Shown here piece by piece: positions 47,358 to 59,426 of a stretch of 64,000 bases of DNA. The notes below the pieces were generated by a model. The model did not search any database and was not told the DNA's origin. It was given only the letters and a program-made list of their open reading frames with translations. How positions within the stretch are numbered: position 1 is the first letter of the stretch; each line of letters opens with the position of its first letter. Origin of the DNA: Neostapfia colusana (Eukaryota; Streptophyta; Magnoliopsida; Poales; Poaceae); assembly GCA_030760725.1 (NCBI GenBank), contig JASWHV010000012.1:32829652-32893651 (forward strand), written 5' to 3'. The position numbers and the translations under genes are program-made.

Positions 47358-48170
47358 TCGCTTGAGGTTTAACACAGTACAAAGGTCTTCTTTTTCAAAA
47401 ATCCAGTGAGGAACGAGTTAGTAGCCCGTATAAGGATGTTATTAGTATATAGAAAGTGGCATATTGACCTAATTGTTATGTCGGAAAATCGTGTATCTCG
47501 GGACGTTTATGTCTTGGGGGGTACACGTAAGCGCTGTCCACCAGTGCGCACAAGCTGAAGGGTGGAGCCCCACGGGTGGCAGGTAACCCGACCCGCTTTA
47601 GTATCCTCTACGACTCTTCATGTCGTTTGGGGTATTCGAGCAACGTCTGTCCCTGGCGTGCGTGGTGCAACTTGGGAGACCCCGTCACGTGGTCTGAAAC
47701 GTGAACACGTAACTCAAGGCGTGTTTGGCTTGAGAACATCCGGGCGAGTGATGACGGCCGGGTGTACTAACTGTATGGATTCCGGGCTTGGTGTGCAGCC
47801 GAGTCTGATGATTGTTTGAATTTCTGCAGGTAGCCTGACCACGAAACGGTAGACATGTAGCATCCGTATGCGAGTGACGAGTAGTGCCACTGAACTAACG
47901 AAGCCGGCTAAGTCCAGTATAGGTTTTTCTTTGTGAGGACGTAGTACCGACATAATCTGGTGACGCATCGACGTCACACCCAATTAAATGAACAAATTCA
48001 TTTAAAACTTGAAAGTTTTGATCCAAAGTAGTAAAACTTGATGTAACTCCTGCCCTTGAACAAGATATTCAAAGTTTACAGGTTTTCAACTTATAGGTGG
48101 TTAAGGACAGAGCACTCTGCTTTCAGCTGAACCAAGGCTGAAGTTAATCAGAGGTTAGAGGTTGAAATCT
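47358..48170 (+). other. Element C leader, truncated
   Basis: It is homologous to the B leader (for example gcgctgtccaccagtgcgcac at about 47530 and 18170). It holds the covarying hairpin at 47960-47977 and CAGAGCACTCTG at 48108-48119. No gene is seen. Confidence 0.75.
47960..47977 (+). other. Leader hairpin, element C
   Basis: GTGACG-CATCGA-CGTCAC forms a perfect 6-bp stem. The loop is the same as in element A, but the stem sequence differs on both arms. Confidence 0.62.
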
Positions 48171-48481
48171 TTCGAGGTTGGGGTCGTATGATAGACAACT
48201 CGAGGTGGGTCACCTGGTGCTTCGGCGAATACTTTCTCGAGAAGGAGGGAACAAACACTCCACCAGCTGGGAGGGTCCCTTTCGAGTGACACAAGTATGT
48301 CGCCCCGGGTGCGTCCGCCTAGCCACGGAGGATGGGGTATCTCTACCCAATCCATGAAACATAGAACACCTCTGTAAGTTCTATCCTTAGCGCAGCAGTA
48401 GGGTGCTTTTTTCTCTATAAGGGTGTCATAGTGTCTAGGAACATCACTTAGAACAGCTAAGCTCCAGAGGAGTCCTGCTAC
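48171..48481 (+). pseudogene. pol: T2: Tat-lineage integrase C-terminal fragment
   Basis: From about 48196 the + strand reads RQLEVGHLVLRRILSREGG, then SWEGPFRVTQVCRPGCVRL, then NIEHLCKFYP before a TAG at about 48398. This is the C-terminus of a Tat integrase, parallel to T1 at 28680-28890 but with fewer breaks. A TGA within the NP.NIEH motif interrupts the last part. The left side is a junction with the truncated leader of element C. The right side is interrupted by the solo LTR at 48482. The remainder of pol is absent. Confidence 0.82.
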
Positions 48482-51400
48482 TGTGAGGGCCGCCCCTTGC
48501 CGGGGTTGCGCCGCTCGCCCGGGGATCGCATTGGGTGGTGTCGTGTGATGCGGCACCCAACAGCACACATATAAGGAACCCATATCACATAAAACAAATG
48601 TGGAAGCTTACAAGTATTATTTGTAAATAATTTACATCAAATAACTACAGCGGAAGACTATAATCATCTCAGGTTTAATATCTATTAAGCACTCGAGAAG
48701 ATGTCCAGCCCGCGGACTCTTCTCTCTAGCAAACAAAGTCATTGGCAGTGGCAGGGGTCTCCATGAGTTAAGCGACTCAGATGGCTCCAAGTCTCACAAG
48801 ACACCCTCTTTATAAGCATAGATTGTTAACCTGCAAAACCACTCACATAGCAAGCGTGAGCACATAGGCTCAGCACGACTGATCCATCTCCTCTAAACAA
48901 GAAACTCTACATGCACGAATGGATTGAAAATGGTAGCTGAACTTTGCGTAAAGGACTCGCCTACAGTTGATCATTAACTTTCAAATTTATAGCCTCATTT
49001 TAAGACCTTGAGCCGAGCAGCATCGCAACTCCACAATCAAACAAGAAACGCTTTGTTACGATGCTTCTTGCACGAGGTGAAGTAAGTTTAATTTGCTCTA
49101 TCTCTAATTCAAACAAGGTTGCAATACAAATTAGGTCACAAGACTTATCAATTCATAGTAATTCACTTCAGTTCTTACTACGTCAAGACTCAGTGTCCAT
49201 GTGTGCTCATATAACTGCGAGGAACGGTGATTCGAACCAAGACACACCCGGACTGCACGACACGTACACCCATCTCTGAGTTGCCGGCAGCAACCTCGAC
49301 CGATGTTGTACGCAGCCACCTTTCCCAAGTTCATCCACACCAGACATGGTCCCATCGATCCGAACAGCAAGCTCCCTTAAGGTACATACCCAAAGTGACA
49401 TGTTCTTGAGTGAGTTACCTCCTGCTGTACTAATGCCAAAAGCCTAATCCAATCGAAAAAGTTCCAATATGGATTTCACGAGGTACATCGGTTTCCTGGG
49501 TCCCATATAGCCAGTATGCACCCGGTACACAACTCAAACTTCTCCAACAGGGCCAAGTACATATGGGCCTTAACCGACACAGGCCAGGGCTATGCACGCA
49601 CGGACCTCGGCCTGCTGCATATCTTCCTGCCCGGTCTCAATTTCTCACTTTTGAATTTTCCTCAATGATTCTATTCATAACCCGTTCCGGTGAAACCCAA
49701 GCCCTAAACTCGCGAGTAGATTTCAACTACTTGACTTTTACCGATCCTTCCAAAGTAACATTTAGCGTAGCCTAATTCCACTCGACGAGATGCTAATCTA
49801 CCCATTCTCTCATGGTTTAAATCTGGTCATGCAATTGGGTTTCAATATCATCTATACCTAATATGATCATAATCTCATAACTATAGTACTATAAATGAAA
49901 AGCTTTATAAAATCTTGCTTGAATGCAAACCGGGGCTTGCCTGTTTTGCAGGTTACTAAGTATATATAAATCAGTTAGTTGATGATCACTTGAGGCTTGA
50001 TCACTTTATCACCTTACTCCTTGACTCCCACTTCAATTTCTTCACAAGTCTTCACGTCAATGCTACATGTTTTGAATATGCACTGTATTTAATTGTAAAG
50101 CCTTTGCTATCAAGGTTTAAGGACAAGTTAAAAACTGGAACTATGTTTAAGAATTTAAAATTGAACTGGTTCTAATGCATGGAGTTGGATTTAGCCATTG
50201 GGATCAAGTGCTAAGTGTTCTTCCTAATTGGAGTATTTTCACCTAAGCAAAGGGTATGGAAAAGTACTGATCCACAGCTTAACTTTAATCAAAAATTTTC
50301 ATGTGAGTTCCTTGTCACAAGAAAGTATTATGGACCAAAATTGAAGACTTTTCATTGAGTGGTTTATCCAGAACAATTCCTTAAGTATCTAGGCTAAAAG
50401 GAATTAATTCTGAAGTAACTTGCATGCTCATGCAAAACCAAGTGAATTAAAATTTCAAATATAGTTCAGAGAGCATGCAAGAATTTTCCTAGGATTATTG
50501 GAGATAATAATTGCCCAGAACTGATTTTCCAAATTTGGGACTTTTTCTAAAGTTTCTGTATACATTTAAATTCAGCAGATTGCAATCTGAATTATCCTAT
50601 TCAAATCAACTCTAAATGAGCTGAACATTTTACAGGAGTTCAGTAATATCCTAAGGAATATTCTGGCAACATTTGGAGATTTTTGGATGGACCAAACTCC
50701 CTTATAATTCTTTTACTGAAAAGCTTCAAAGAATTTTCCAGAATTTATTATTGACTTTCATACAAATTGGGTTGCACATTTGGATAGAGTTTTTCAATCT
50801 GAACCTAACCCAATTTGAATCACCATATTTGGAGTTTCCTAGCAAAAGATATGAGCTACTAAAGTTTGAATGAAATCTGCAATTCAAATAAACCGGGAAA
50901 TGTTTAAAAATCTGACATCAGGTCCACTGCCGGACGTGGTGGCTTCTCAGCGCAGAAACACCGTGGTCCACATGATTTTCGGCCGTAGCCACAAAGGACC
51001 ACGCAGCCACAGCAAATCCAGTTTAAAATTCACTGCCACTGACGGGTGGGGCCGGGCTCTCCTTCTTCTACCTCCGCTTCCCGCGCGCTCCCGCGCCGGA
51101 GCTCATCTGAGATCTGTATCCCGGCCACCTTCAATGCTCCTACTCACTGCCAGGGTCTAAACCGACGTAAGGAACACTTTGGTGAAGTTTCCCCGAGCCG
51201 GCGACGCTTCCATCCTAGCTCGCGACGAGCGGCGGCTCAAACCGAAGTCCGACGACGTCGCCCGCCTCTTCTTGCCCGGCAAAAGCCCGGTGGATCGGCT
51301 CTACAGAATCAGTGGGTTTTAGGGAAGATCATAAAGTAAACAAGTCAGCTCAGGGAAGTCTCTAACTATGTTGTCACCATGCAACCGACGGCTCCCGCCA

Positions 51401-52712
51401 TTGGTGCCGTTAGAAAAGCTTGAAATAGGCCGGCTACAGGGGGTTTCACGCTAGGGTTGGGAAGAAGAAAGGTTACCTACCTAGCCTTACTCGTGTGTAC
51501 TCAGTTTGGTGATTCATAACCGAAGTTTGAGTGAGAATTTGGCAAATCCTTACCCGCGGGTCAGTTTGCACCGAAGGAAAGTCCGAAATTTGCCGTCAAT
51601 GATCAAGGATTCGGCTTGAGCTTTGGAGGTGACCAGCACGAAGTCCCAGTGCATCTCTGGGTGCCTTTGCTTGGCCATGACAGGCTCTGGGTTGAGCTTT
51701 CCACGGGAGCCTCCTTCTTCGGTTGCTTTCGGCTGCTGCAGGAAAAGTTCGTTCTCGGTGTGGAGAGGTCCGAACTCGCTCGGTGGCGCATCGAGGGGGT
51801 AGAAGAAGATACCCTGGTGCCTTTTTGTACTCAGGAGGCTTTGTTCGCATGAGAACGGCTGGCTCCCGAGCGATCTGAGGCGGTGGCGATGGCTCTGCTC
51901 GGTTCTTGCGGGAGGGGAAAAACAGAGCACTGGCTTCGGTGTTGTGGCAAAACTGAGCACGGCTTGAGGTAAAAGATCGCCGAGCAGGATACCAGCACGA
52001 GCAAACAGAGAGGAGGTGGTTCCTGGAGTGAATCTCGGTGTCGCCCGGCGATGGCTCGGTCTGCCTCGGTGGCCTGAGAGTGGAAAAACAGAGACTGAAC
52101 ACCTTCTGTTGCAAGTCAAGTGTCTCACTTACCAGTGGGGTCCACCTCTCTCCCCCTCCTTATCTTCCCAAAAAGATCTAAATTCTTGGCAGGTGATCAA
52201 TTCAAATGTGTGGAGCTCAAATTTGAATTCCATTTGGAGAATTGGCAATGTTTCCTCTGAATTCAAATTTGAATTTGAATTCTCATGCAATTTAAAGTCC
52301 TTTTAAAATGGATAGCAAAACATCTCCAAAATTCATCAAACTTTGCATCCTCACTAATTTGGACCTGAGGAATTCAAATATTAAATCTGATTTTTAATTT
52401 AGCTGCTGCAAATGGGGTATTTAACACAACAGTTTGCATTTCTCTTGTGAGGCCCTCATTTGAAATTTGAGTTGAACAAAATTAGTTCAAAAGCTGAATT
52501 TTAAACTTCCTCTTGCACATGAGAACTTCACACATGGAATTTAAATCAACTTTGGTTCCAAGCATTCAAATAAATCTTTGAGATTGTGTGGTTGGACACT
52601 CATGTGTGTCATCACATGTAGAAAGTTTAAACAACTCCCAATTTTCATGAATCCTAAACACATTGCATTCAAACATCAGTTTATTGTATTCATAATTTTT
52701 GGGACCTTTACA
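48482..52712 (-). repeat. Solo LTR of family A, minus strand (4231 bp), inserted in T2
   Basis: Read on the minus strand it starts TGTAAAGGTCCC at 52712 and ends CCCTCACA at 48482, the termini of the element A LTR. There is no internal region. The flanks gctac and ctact share ctac, giving a 4-5 bp duplication, and T2 sequence continues across it by comparison with T1 (gagtcct... to ...catctgg). A solo LTR arises by recombination between the two LTRs of a full element. The hairpin is at 48857-48872. ORFs up to 192 codons in the GC-rich part are not called. Confidence 0.88.
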
Positions 52713-53077
52713 CTACTCTCGTCATCTGGAGTGGATCGCTGCCTTCTTGTATGGCCTGTTTCCTCCTATCAAGGAAGCCTGAAATGAGAAAATTTTATCT
52801 TACCCTGCATACTCTCTCTTTATAGTTTGTGCTAACTCATGCATATCAACGGTAAATGGCATGTCTGGAGCCTGTCCTACATACTTGTCCTAGGTCCCGT
52901 AGTACTAGAAGGTCTCCTTGCTGAAAGGTTAATGCCCGCAGGAGGTCTAGGACGCGCAGCCTGCTTAGCCTGGTTCCGTACCCTAAGCCTGCCGCACTGC
53001 CTCCCTTCCGCTACAACTGAGTACTTGGGGCCGGAAGGTACACGCCTACGGGCAGAAAAGTAACCGGACCCCGGACA
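52713..53077 (+). other. T2 3' UTR segment between the two solo LTRs
   Basis: It matches T1 at 28965-29110 (for example ggatcgctgccttct, cctgtttcctcc and agtttgtgct) and then carries the first copy of the T2-specific repeat (about 52895-53060). No gene. Confidence 0.75.
53073..53077 (+). repeat. Target-site duplication ggaca of the family-B solo LTR
   Basis: ggaca at 53073-53077 is repeated at 57427-57431, directly after the LTR. Confidence 0.92.
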
Positions 53078-56000
53078 TGTGGGGGACACCCGCCGACGCA
53101 CGAACGATGCCCCGCCAGGACCTCGTTGGGTGGTGCCGTGATATGCGGCACCCAACAGCACACGGTCGAGAAAACACATCACATTAAATAAATCAATTGT
53201 GGAAGCGTACAAAAGTGTTTTACAAATACTTATCTCAAAATAAGCTACAGCGGAAGACTATAACTCTCACGCCTCATTTCTAACTTAGCAACAAAGAAAC
53301 AGTCCAGCCCACAGACGTTTCTTACTAGCACCACGAAGAACAGTCTGCGGCAGCGAGGATGCTCTTGAGTAACCACTCGGAGGTTCCCGAGTCTCATCGG
53401 CATCCCTTCATAAGGATGAAGTCAATCCTGCAAAACAACTCGGATAGCATCCGTGAGCATAACGCTCAGCAAGACTTAACCGTCACCCTAGTCATGAAAC
53501 TTTACATGAGGTTATGAACATAAAGTAGGATGGTAATATGCATAATAAAACTCGCCTAAAAGTGAATCCTTACTTTCCGGTATTATTTGCAGCAATTTAA
53601 GTAACATTGGGCACGCCACATCGGGAGTCCACAATCAGACAAGAAATGCTTTCCCCCAATGTAATTTGCTCACGGCATAAAAGAATCGAGTTTGCACTAG
53701 CTATTCATCAAAGATACATCACAAAGATAGTATAAAGTTCAAACCAATGTGATTAGTTCCTTTATCATGCAAGTTCTTACTACGTCACGACTGTGAGAAC
53801 AAGTATGCTCGGTCCATTCCGCGAGCGACGGTGATTCGAATCAATAACACCCGGACTACACGACACGTACGCCCGTACTCGGCGTTGCCTACAGCAACCA
53901 TCACTGACGTAGTACGTGGCAGCCTTTCTCCCGTTTCACCCCTGTTGAATCGATTAAGTCGCCCCATGCAGTAGCCACTCTCATGGTGCACCTACCGACA
54001 TGAGATGTCATGAGAATGTTACCCACATACTGCACACCAGCCGTCTCACTGAGGCAACCCGAAAAGGCTCAACGCAAGCTTCCCGAGGTACATCGGTTTA
54101 CTTGGTCCCATATAACCAGCATGAGTCCGGTACACAACTCAAACTTGTTCAACAGGGCCACATACGGATCGGTCCTTGACCGACACGGACAGGTCTATAG
54201 CACCCAGGCTCCTATGTCCTGCTGCCCCTACAACCTTCCGGTCTCAACTTTAACTTGCTAATTCATTTTTGAACCAATCCTGTATGCCCCTGTTGTCCTG
54301 ATCATGTGAGTAGTATCTCACCACTCGACTTCTACCGAACCTTACTTAAGCATGGCAGTTCTACACAGTGAAAGACACCTACCCAATACTCCTTGGGTTC
54401 ATTTGGTCATGCAAGAGGAGTATCAAACAACTAGACCTAATGCACATTTCATATCTTAACAGAAAGTGAATACAAAGTAAAAACTTAAAGCTGTTAAATG
54501 CAGACCGGAGCTTGCCTGTTTTGCAGTGTAGTAGTATATCTGCATTTAGTGATCCTTGCTGATCAACCCTTGATTCTCCGGAGCTTGATCCACTTCAATG
54601 AATCACTCCTTTGAATCCCCTTCGTCATGATTGCTATTGAAATGTATATGCACAAGTTTTATAGAATGCAATGAAAAGAATTATAGAATGGATTTCTTAG
54701 GAACATAGGTTGTGTGGAAAAGCCAAGAATGGCTTGGTTTGCCTCTGTTGTGAAAAGAAACAGGAATGAACTAACTTGGTCTTAATGTTTTAGCTATACA
54801 CTAACTACTTTCCTTAATGAACATAATAGATGAGCTGAAAAGATTTGAATGCAACTGAAGAACAAGAACTCCAATGGCCTCAAAACTTTTACAACAGGTT
54901 CTATTCTACCTAGAGATTTAGCTTGCCAAATTGCAGCTAATGTGGAATACAATTGTGCTCTCCATAATTCTCCCAAGAGTCTTTAGGTATTTTCCCACAT
55001 ACATAAGCATGGAGAACAAGCGCAGAGAGTTCTAGGGCTCAACTTGAGCTGATAATTTACATGTGAGTTCCTGGTCACATGAGAGTCAATTGGTCCAAAA
55101 TGCAGACCTTTTCCTTGAGTAGTCCCTCCAGAACAATTCTCTAAGCATTTCTACTCAAAGGAATTAATTCTGAAGTAAGGTGCATTTTTCATGCCCAATT
55201 AAATGAACTACAATTTCAAGTATACCTCAGATAGATTGCCTAAATTTTCCTATGATTTTTGGAGCTATGTATTGCCCAGAATAGATTTTACAAGTGGGAA
55301 ACATTTTCTGAAAATGTTTCTGGACTCTTATGAACACAGCATTTTGTATTTAGCGAATTCCTACACGAATGATCTTGAAATGAGCTGAAACTTTGCTAGA
55401 AGGTCAACAATATGCTAAAGAATATTATGGCAAAATTTTAGGAGTTTTGTATAAACCAAACTCCCTCAATAATTCTTTTTCAGAAAATATTCAAAGAATT
55501 TTCCAGAATTTAATATTGACTTTCATACAAATTTGAGTTCATATTTGATAGATCTTTGAACAAAGAATCCAACCCAATTGGAATCACTCAATTTGGAGAT
55601 TCCTACACAAAGATATGATTTTCTAAAGTTGGAACCCTCTCTGGAAATATTTTTCTTATTGAAATTCAACTGGGCCCGCTGTTTAAATTCCAGCCAATCA
55701 GAACTGAGCCGCCCGGGCCACACAGTTCTCAGCGCGCCAGCACAGAGGATCCGTCCACAACAGATCACGGATTTAAATCCTACAGCCTTTGACAGCCGGG
55801 GCCCGCCCCTTCTTCTACCTCCCGTTTTCATTTTTCGCGTGCGGCGCTACCTCCACCTCGCCAGAGCGGACTGCAGCTCGCCGGATCGCCGCTTCCGGCC
55901 ACCGCCCGAGCTGAAACTCGCCGCCAGGGGGTTATGGATGTCGGAAACACGACTGTGGGGTTTGCTAGGACCGCCGCTGACCGGAAATACCTCGGCGACG

Positions 56001-57426
56001 TGTGGCGGCCTTGGTTGGAGTTCGGCGACGTCGGCCGAGGTTTCTAGCCCGCCAAAAGCTTGACTAATTAGCTCTACAGCACAAGTAGGTGATCGCAAGG
56101 CTCGGCAAGGCCTTGAACTGGCTCGGAAATGGCGGCAAAGGGGGTTTCATCGTGCGACCGATTCGTGCCCCGAAGAACACCCTCGGAAGAGCTCGGAATA
56201 TGCCACTCCGAGGTGGTTTCATGCTAGGATTGCTAAAGGAGATATGATCGCCGGCTAGTCCCGCTTCTATGTGCAAAGTTTGACGACCTAAGGAGGAATA
56301 GAGAGTGGGAATTAGAAGAACTCGTACCGGACGTTCGATTTGCACTTACCGTTGCAAAATCCCGAAATTCACCGTCGATACTTCACGGTTTAGCTTGAGC
56401 TTCGGGTGAGAACAGCACGGTGGCCGTGCGCTTCCGCTGCCACCCTTGCTCGGCCATGAAAACCCCTGTGGAGGGCTATCCACGTGAAGCTGGTTGACGG
56501 CTTGAGTTAGGTCGCCGCTGAGTGGTTGTTTGAAGGCTCGGGAGCGCTGAAGCTCGCTCGCTTTTGGGCCAGGGAGGTGAGCACCGGCCGTGGGGTGCTA
56601 TTTAGCAGCTCTGAGAAGAGATGGGCGCGAGTTTTCTCGGCTTCCCAGTGGCTCCTGAGGCACGGCGGTGAGGGAAGGCGCTGTGGTTGTGTTTTCTTGC
56701 GAGGAGGAGAAGGCAAAGACGCTTTGCTTCGTGAGGTAAGGATCACGTCGAGGCACGAGGGGCATTCATTCGGTCTCCAGTGCATGGGAGGAGGGAGCAG
56801 GGGGTGGCGCCGCTGCTTCTCTCGGTGGCGCCCGGGTGGTTCACAGTCGGTTTGAGAAAAGAACAGAGCCTCGGTGGCTTGCTTTGTGTGCAAGTTTTCC
56901 CAATTTTCAGACCATGACATGTGAGCTCCACCCAATATACTCCCCAGAAGATCTCCTCAAGTCAATCTACATCCATTCAAATGTTTTGAATTTTAAAAGT
57001 GGGCTAGCATTTGAATTTCCCCAACTTCAGTTTGAACTTGCATGGCAAATTTGAATTTGGTTTGAAAGTTGAAAATGCTTCTATTTAATTTCTTTTTGGA
57101 GCCCACCCTAAAAATGAAAAGTTTGCCACCCTAAACTTCCACACTTCCAAGATATAGGGCTGCATAAGTCTTCAAATTCTTTGACAACAAATTATTGTGA
57201 ACTTTGAAGTTTGAAATCTGATTTTTAAACTTTCATGCATAGAGGTATTTAAATCCTTATTGGTTCAACACCTTCAAAGAAAAATGTGAGCCTCATTTTG
57301 GATGATCATCCATGTATCACTTTGCATGAAGAAAAGCTTTAGCAAGTCCCATTTTTTTATGAGTTTGCCACACATATGAATTCAAATCTCGGGTTTTTAT
57401 TCATATACATTTTTGGGACTTTTACA
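53078..57426 (-). repeat. Solo LTR of family B, minus strand (4349 bp), inserted in T2
   Basis: The termini on the minus strand are TGTAAAAGTCCC (57426) and CCCCACA (53078), matching the element B LTR along its length. A perfect 5-bp duplication ggaca flanks it and no internal region is present. The hairpin is at 53454-53468. Its outer end lacks the 45-bp extension seen in element B. Confidence 0.93.
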
Positions 57427-57589
57427 GGACATTGCCCCCTTCCCTTTTTGTACTTTCTTTCCATACTACTCCAGCCGTGTGGCGGGTCACTTTTTTCTAT
57501 ACCCATGCGTAGTAGGAGTTGTGATATCCTTTTGCGGGCAGGTATGCTTGAGGTATCTGTGGTGTACTCAGGGTCCTATGGTTGACTCA

Positions 57590-57990
57590 TTGCTCAGGGG
57601 CCCTACAGCGCCGAATGGTCCCTCTCCCGAAAGGCTTACGCCGGCGGGAGGTCCAGGGTGTGTAGCCTGCTTAGCCTGGTTTCGTACCCTAAGCGTGCAC
57701 ACTCTGCCTCTCCAACGCTACAGCTTAGTACCGGGAAACCGGATGCCCGTACCCCTGAGTAAACCTTTAACCATAACTTGGGATCCTTTGGTTGTCTCAT
57801 TGCCTGGGGACCCTATAGCACCGACTGGTCCCTCCTGTGAAAGGCTTACGCCAGCGGGAGGTCTAGGGTGTGTAGCCTTCTTAGCCTGGTTCCATACCCT
57901 AAGCGTGCAAACTCTACCTCTCCAGCGCTACAGCTCAGTACCGGGGACCCGGACGGCTCATACCACTGGACAAGGCCTTAACCATAGCCC
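57590..57990 (+). repeat. 210-bp tandem repeat in the T2 3' UTR
   Basis: Two adjacent copies share gcgggaggtc, agggtgtgtagcct, cataccctaagcgtgca-like and cagtaccggg motifs. A third, diverged copy lies at 52895-53060. It is unrelated to the T1 minisatellite at the equivalent place. Confidence 0.82.
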
Positions 57991-58664
57991 GGACGACCCA
58001 CATCGAATTACCAAGCCCCGCAGCTCAGCTGAGGACTGTAAACCGCAGCAAAACTAACAACAGAAAAGGGTGGCCAGAGAGCATGACTACTCCCTTTTTT
58101 CTGCCATGTCTGTAGGTCCGAACAGGTCTTTGGCATCCCGGACCTCCTAGGAGGTCCGATGCTGACGTCCTGCCTCATCCAGTCAACTTGGTAGGTGCAC
58201 ACCAACTCAAGGTCCACACCTACCAGGGGGCCATCACGGTGAACCAGGCGGGCAGGACGTCGGACCACTACAGCGGCACGCAGAAGGCTCGGAGCTCCGG
58301 CTACGACAAGCTGAAGATACTGGTCGAGGTTCCCACGGGTCCTTACGCTGCCAAGGACCTGGGAGGACATGTTAGCCACACTGTCGAAGCGCTCTGGGTC
58401 CTTACGCTGCTAAGGACCCAGAGGAACAAGCTCGGGACATCGGCCAAGTGCTATCCACCTCGGCTAAGTCATTCTGAACCTTTGCGGTGCCAAGGGTCCG
58501 AAGTCTACACCAACAACTTCAGACACACAAGACTTGAAACAAAAAAGTCATTATTCATGGCAGAGCTCTGCCATATAGAGGAGGATACAAGGCGAACGGG
58601 ATACAAGTCGTCCGACCTCCTCAACGGCAGACTTGGCCACCCCTGACAGCTCGGCACTGTGGCC

Positions 58665-58874
58665 CTACGCCATAGGTTCCAAGGAGATGCTGGGGTCGCA
58701 CCTTCGAAGGCAAGAGAGAACATGCTCTGCCACCTGTTGGGCTAGAGCCTTGCCTTCGGACTCTAGCTGCTCCCCCACGACATTCTCTAGCGCCAGGAGC
58801 TTCTCCCCGATCGAGTCCAGGGCAGGGAGCACTTGGCTCACCTCCTGGGCTGAATCACGAGAGCGCCAGGGGCC
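58665..58874 (-). pseudogene. Antisense reading frame in the T2 3' UTR, cut by element D
   Basis: On the minus strand the frame contains RSRDSAQEVSQVLPALD, then SIGEKLLALENVVGEQLES and AQQVAEHVLSCLRRCD, and ends at 58665. It is heptad-like and rich in Leu, Glu and Ala, which suggests a coiled coil. Position and orientation fit the antisense ORF of Tat elements. The N-terminal part beyond 58874 is replaced by element D sequence. No domain is recognised and the role is unknown. Confidence 0.5.
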
Positions 58875-59221
58875 TGTAACACCCTCAATTTCACTACCAT
58901 GCATTGGATACATTTTTCATGTAGAGAAGCATTTAAAAAGGAGAAGAGATGAAGAGAGGACTATAGAAGCCAATAAATGATAAAAGGAAATAGAAATGAA
59001 GAATAATGAAAATAAAATAGCCAAATTGGGCCACCCCAAATTTCCCCCTTCCCCAAAAATTCCCAAATTCTTCCCAATTTTTCCTTACTTTCCGCAAATT
59101 CCCCAAAATTTCCCTAGGGGAATTTCCCCCCAAATTGGCCGCACCAAACTTGGGGGGAAACCCTAATTGGGCCCACCTCCCCTTGGCCGCAGCCCATTGG
59201 GGGGGGGGGGGGGGGGGACCA

Positions 59222-59410
59222 TAGTCCCCCACCTCTAGGACTCTTGGGTTAATCCCCCACCTCTAGGACTCTTGGGTTAGTCCCCCACCTTTAGGACTTT
59301 TGGGTTAGTCCCCCACCTCTAGGACTCTTTGGTTAGTCCCCCACCTCTAGGACTCTTGGGTTAAGTCCCCCACCTCTAGGACTCTTTGTTTCCCACCCCT
59401 AAGACTCTTT
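59222..59410 (+). repeat. 28-bp tandem repeat upstream of the element D promoter
   Basis: The unit cacctctaggactcttgggt plus ttagtccc repeats about seven times (starts at 59230, 59258, 59286, 59314, 59342, 59371 and 59394). It ends just before the TATA box. Confidence 0.9.
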
Positions 59411-59418
59411 TTTTCCCT

Positions 59419-59426
59419 TATAAATA
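59419..59426 (+). promoter_or_regulatory. TATA box of the element D LTR
   Basis: TATAAATA within cccttataaatataacc, followed by a C-rich, T-rich stretch typical of a plant transcription start region. Confidence 0.65.

Larger units (their letters stand above)
43304..48170 (+). mobile_element. Element C: Tekay-like retrotransposon, 5' LTR plus leader only
   Basis: The LTR starts TGTAAGGGCCTC after tttgt (43299-43303). A primer-binding site and about 0.8 kb of leader follow. The leader matches those of B and A, for example the block cgggacgtttatgtcttgggg and the hairpin at 47960-47977. Between about 48150 and 48195 it passes abruptly into integrase sequence of the Tat element T2. Gag, pol and the 3' LTR are missing, so a large deletion or truncation is inferred. 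The same LTR family is present at 11567-13039. Confidence 0.85.
57432..58874 (+). other. T2 3' UTR, continued, with tandem repeat
   Basis: It begins ttgccccc, continuing from 53077. Two copies of a 210-bp unit lie at about 57590-57990 (aaggcttacg at 57631 and 57841), related to the copy at 52895-53060. The block 58330-58570 matches T1 at 29930-30160. The rest carries a minus-strand frame (58665-58874) and is cut by element D at 58875. No sense-strand gene. Confidence 0.75.

Noticed and set aside
51550..52128. 192-codon minus-strand ORF in the family-A solo LTR
   Set aside because: It occupies the GC-rich LTR block, has low-complexity composition and is not conserved in the A 3' LTR.
57413..58057. 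214-codon ORF in the T2 3' UTR
   Set aside because: It is mostly a translation of the 210-bp repeat, spans an LTR boundary and has no domain.
59222..59410. CRISPR-like array
   Set aside because: The repeats are directly adjacent without unique spacers, inside a plant retrotransposon LTR.
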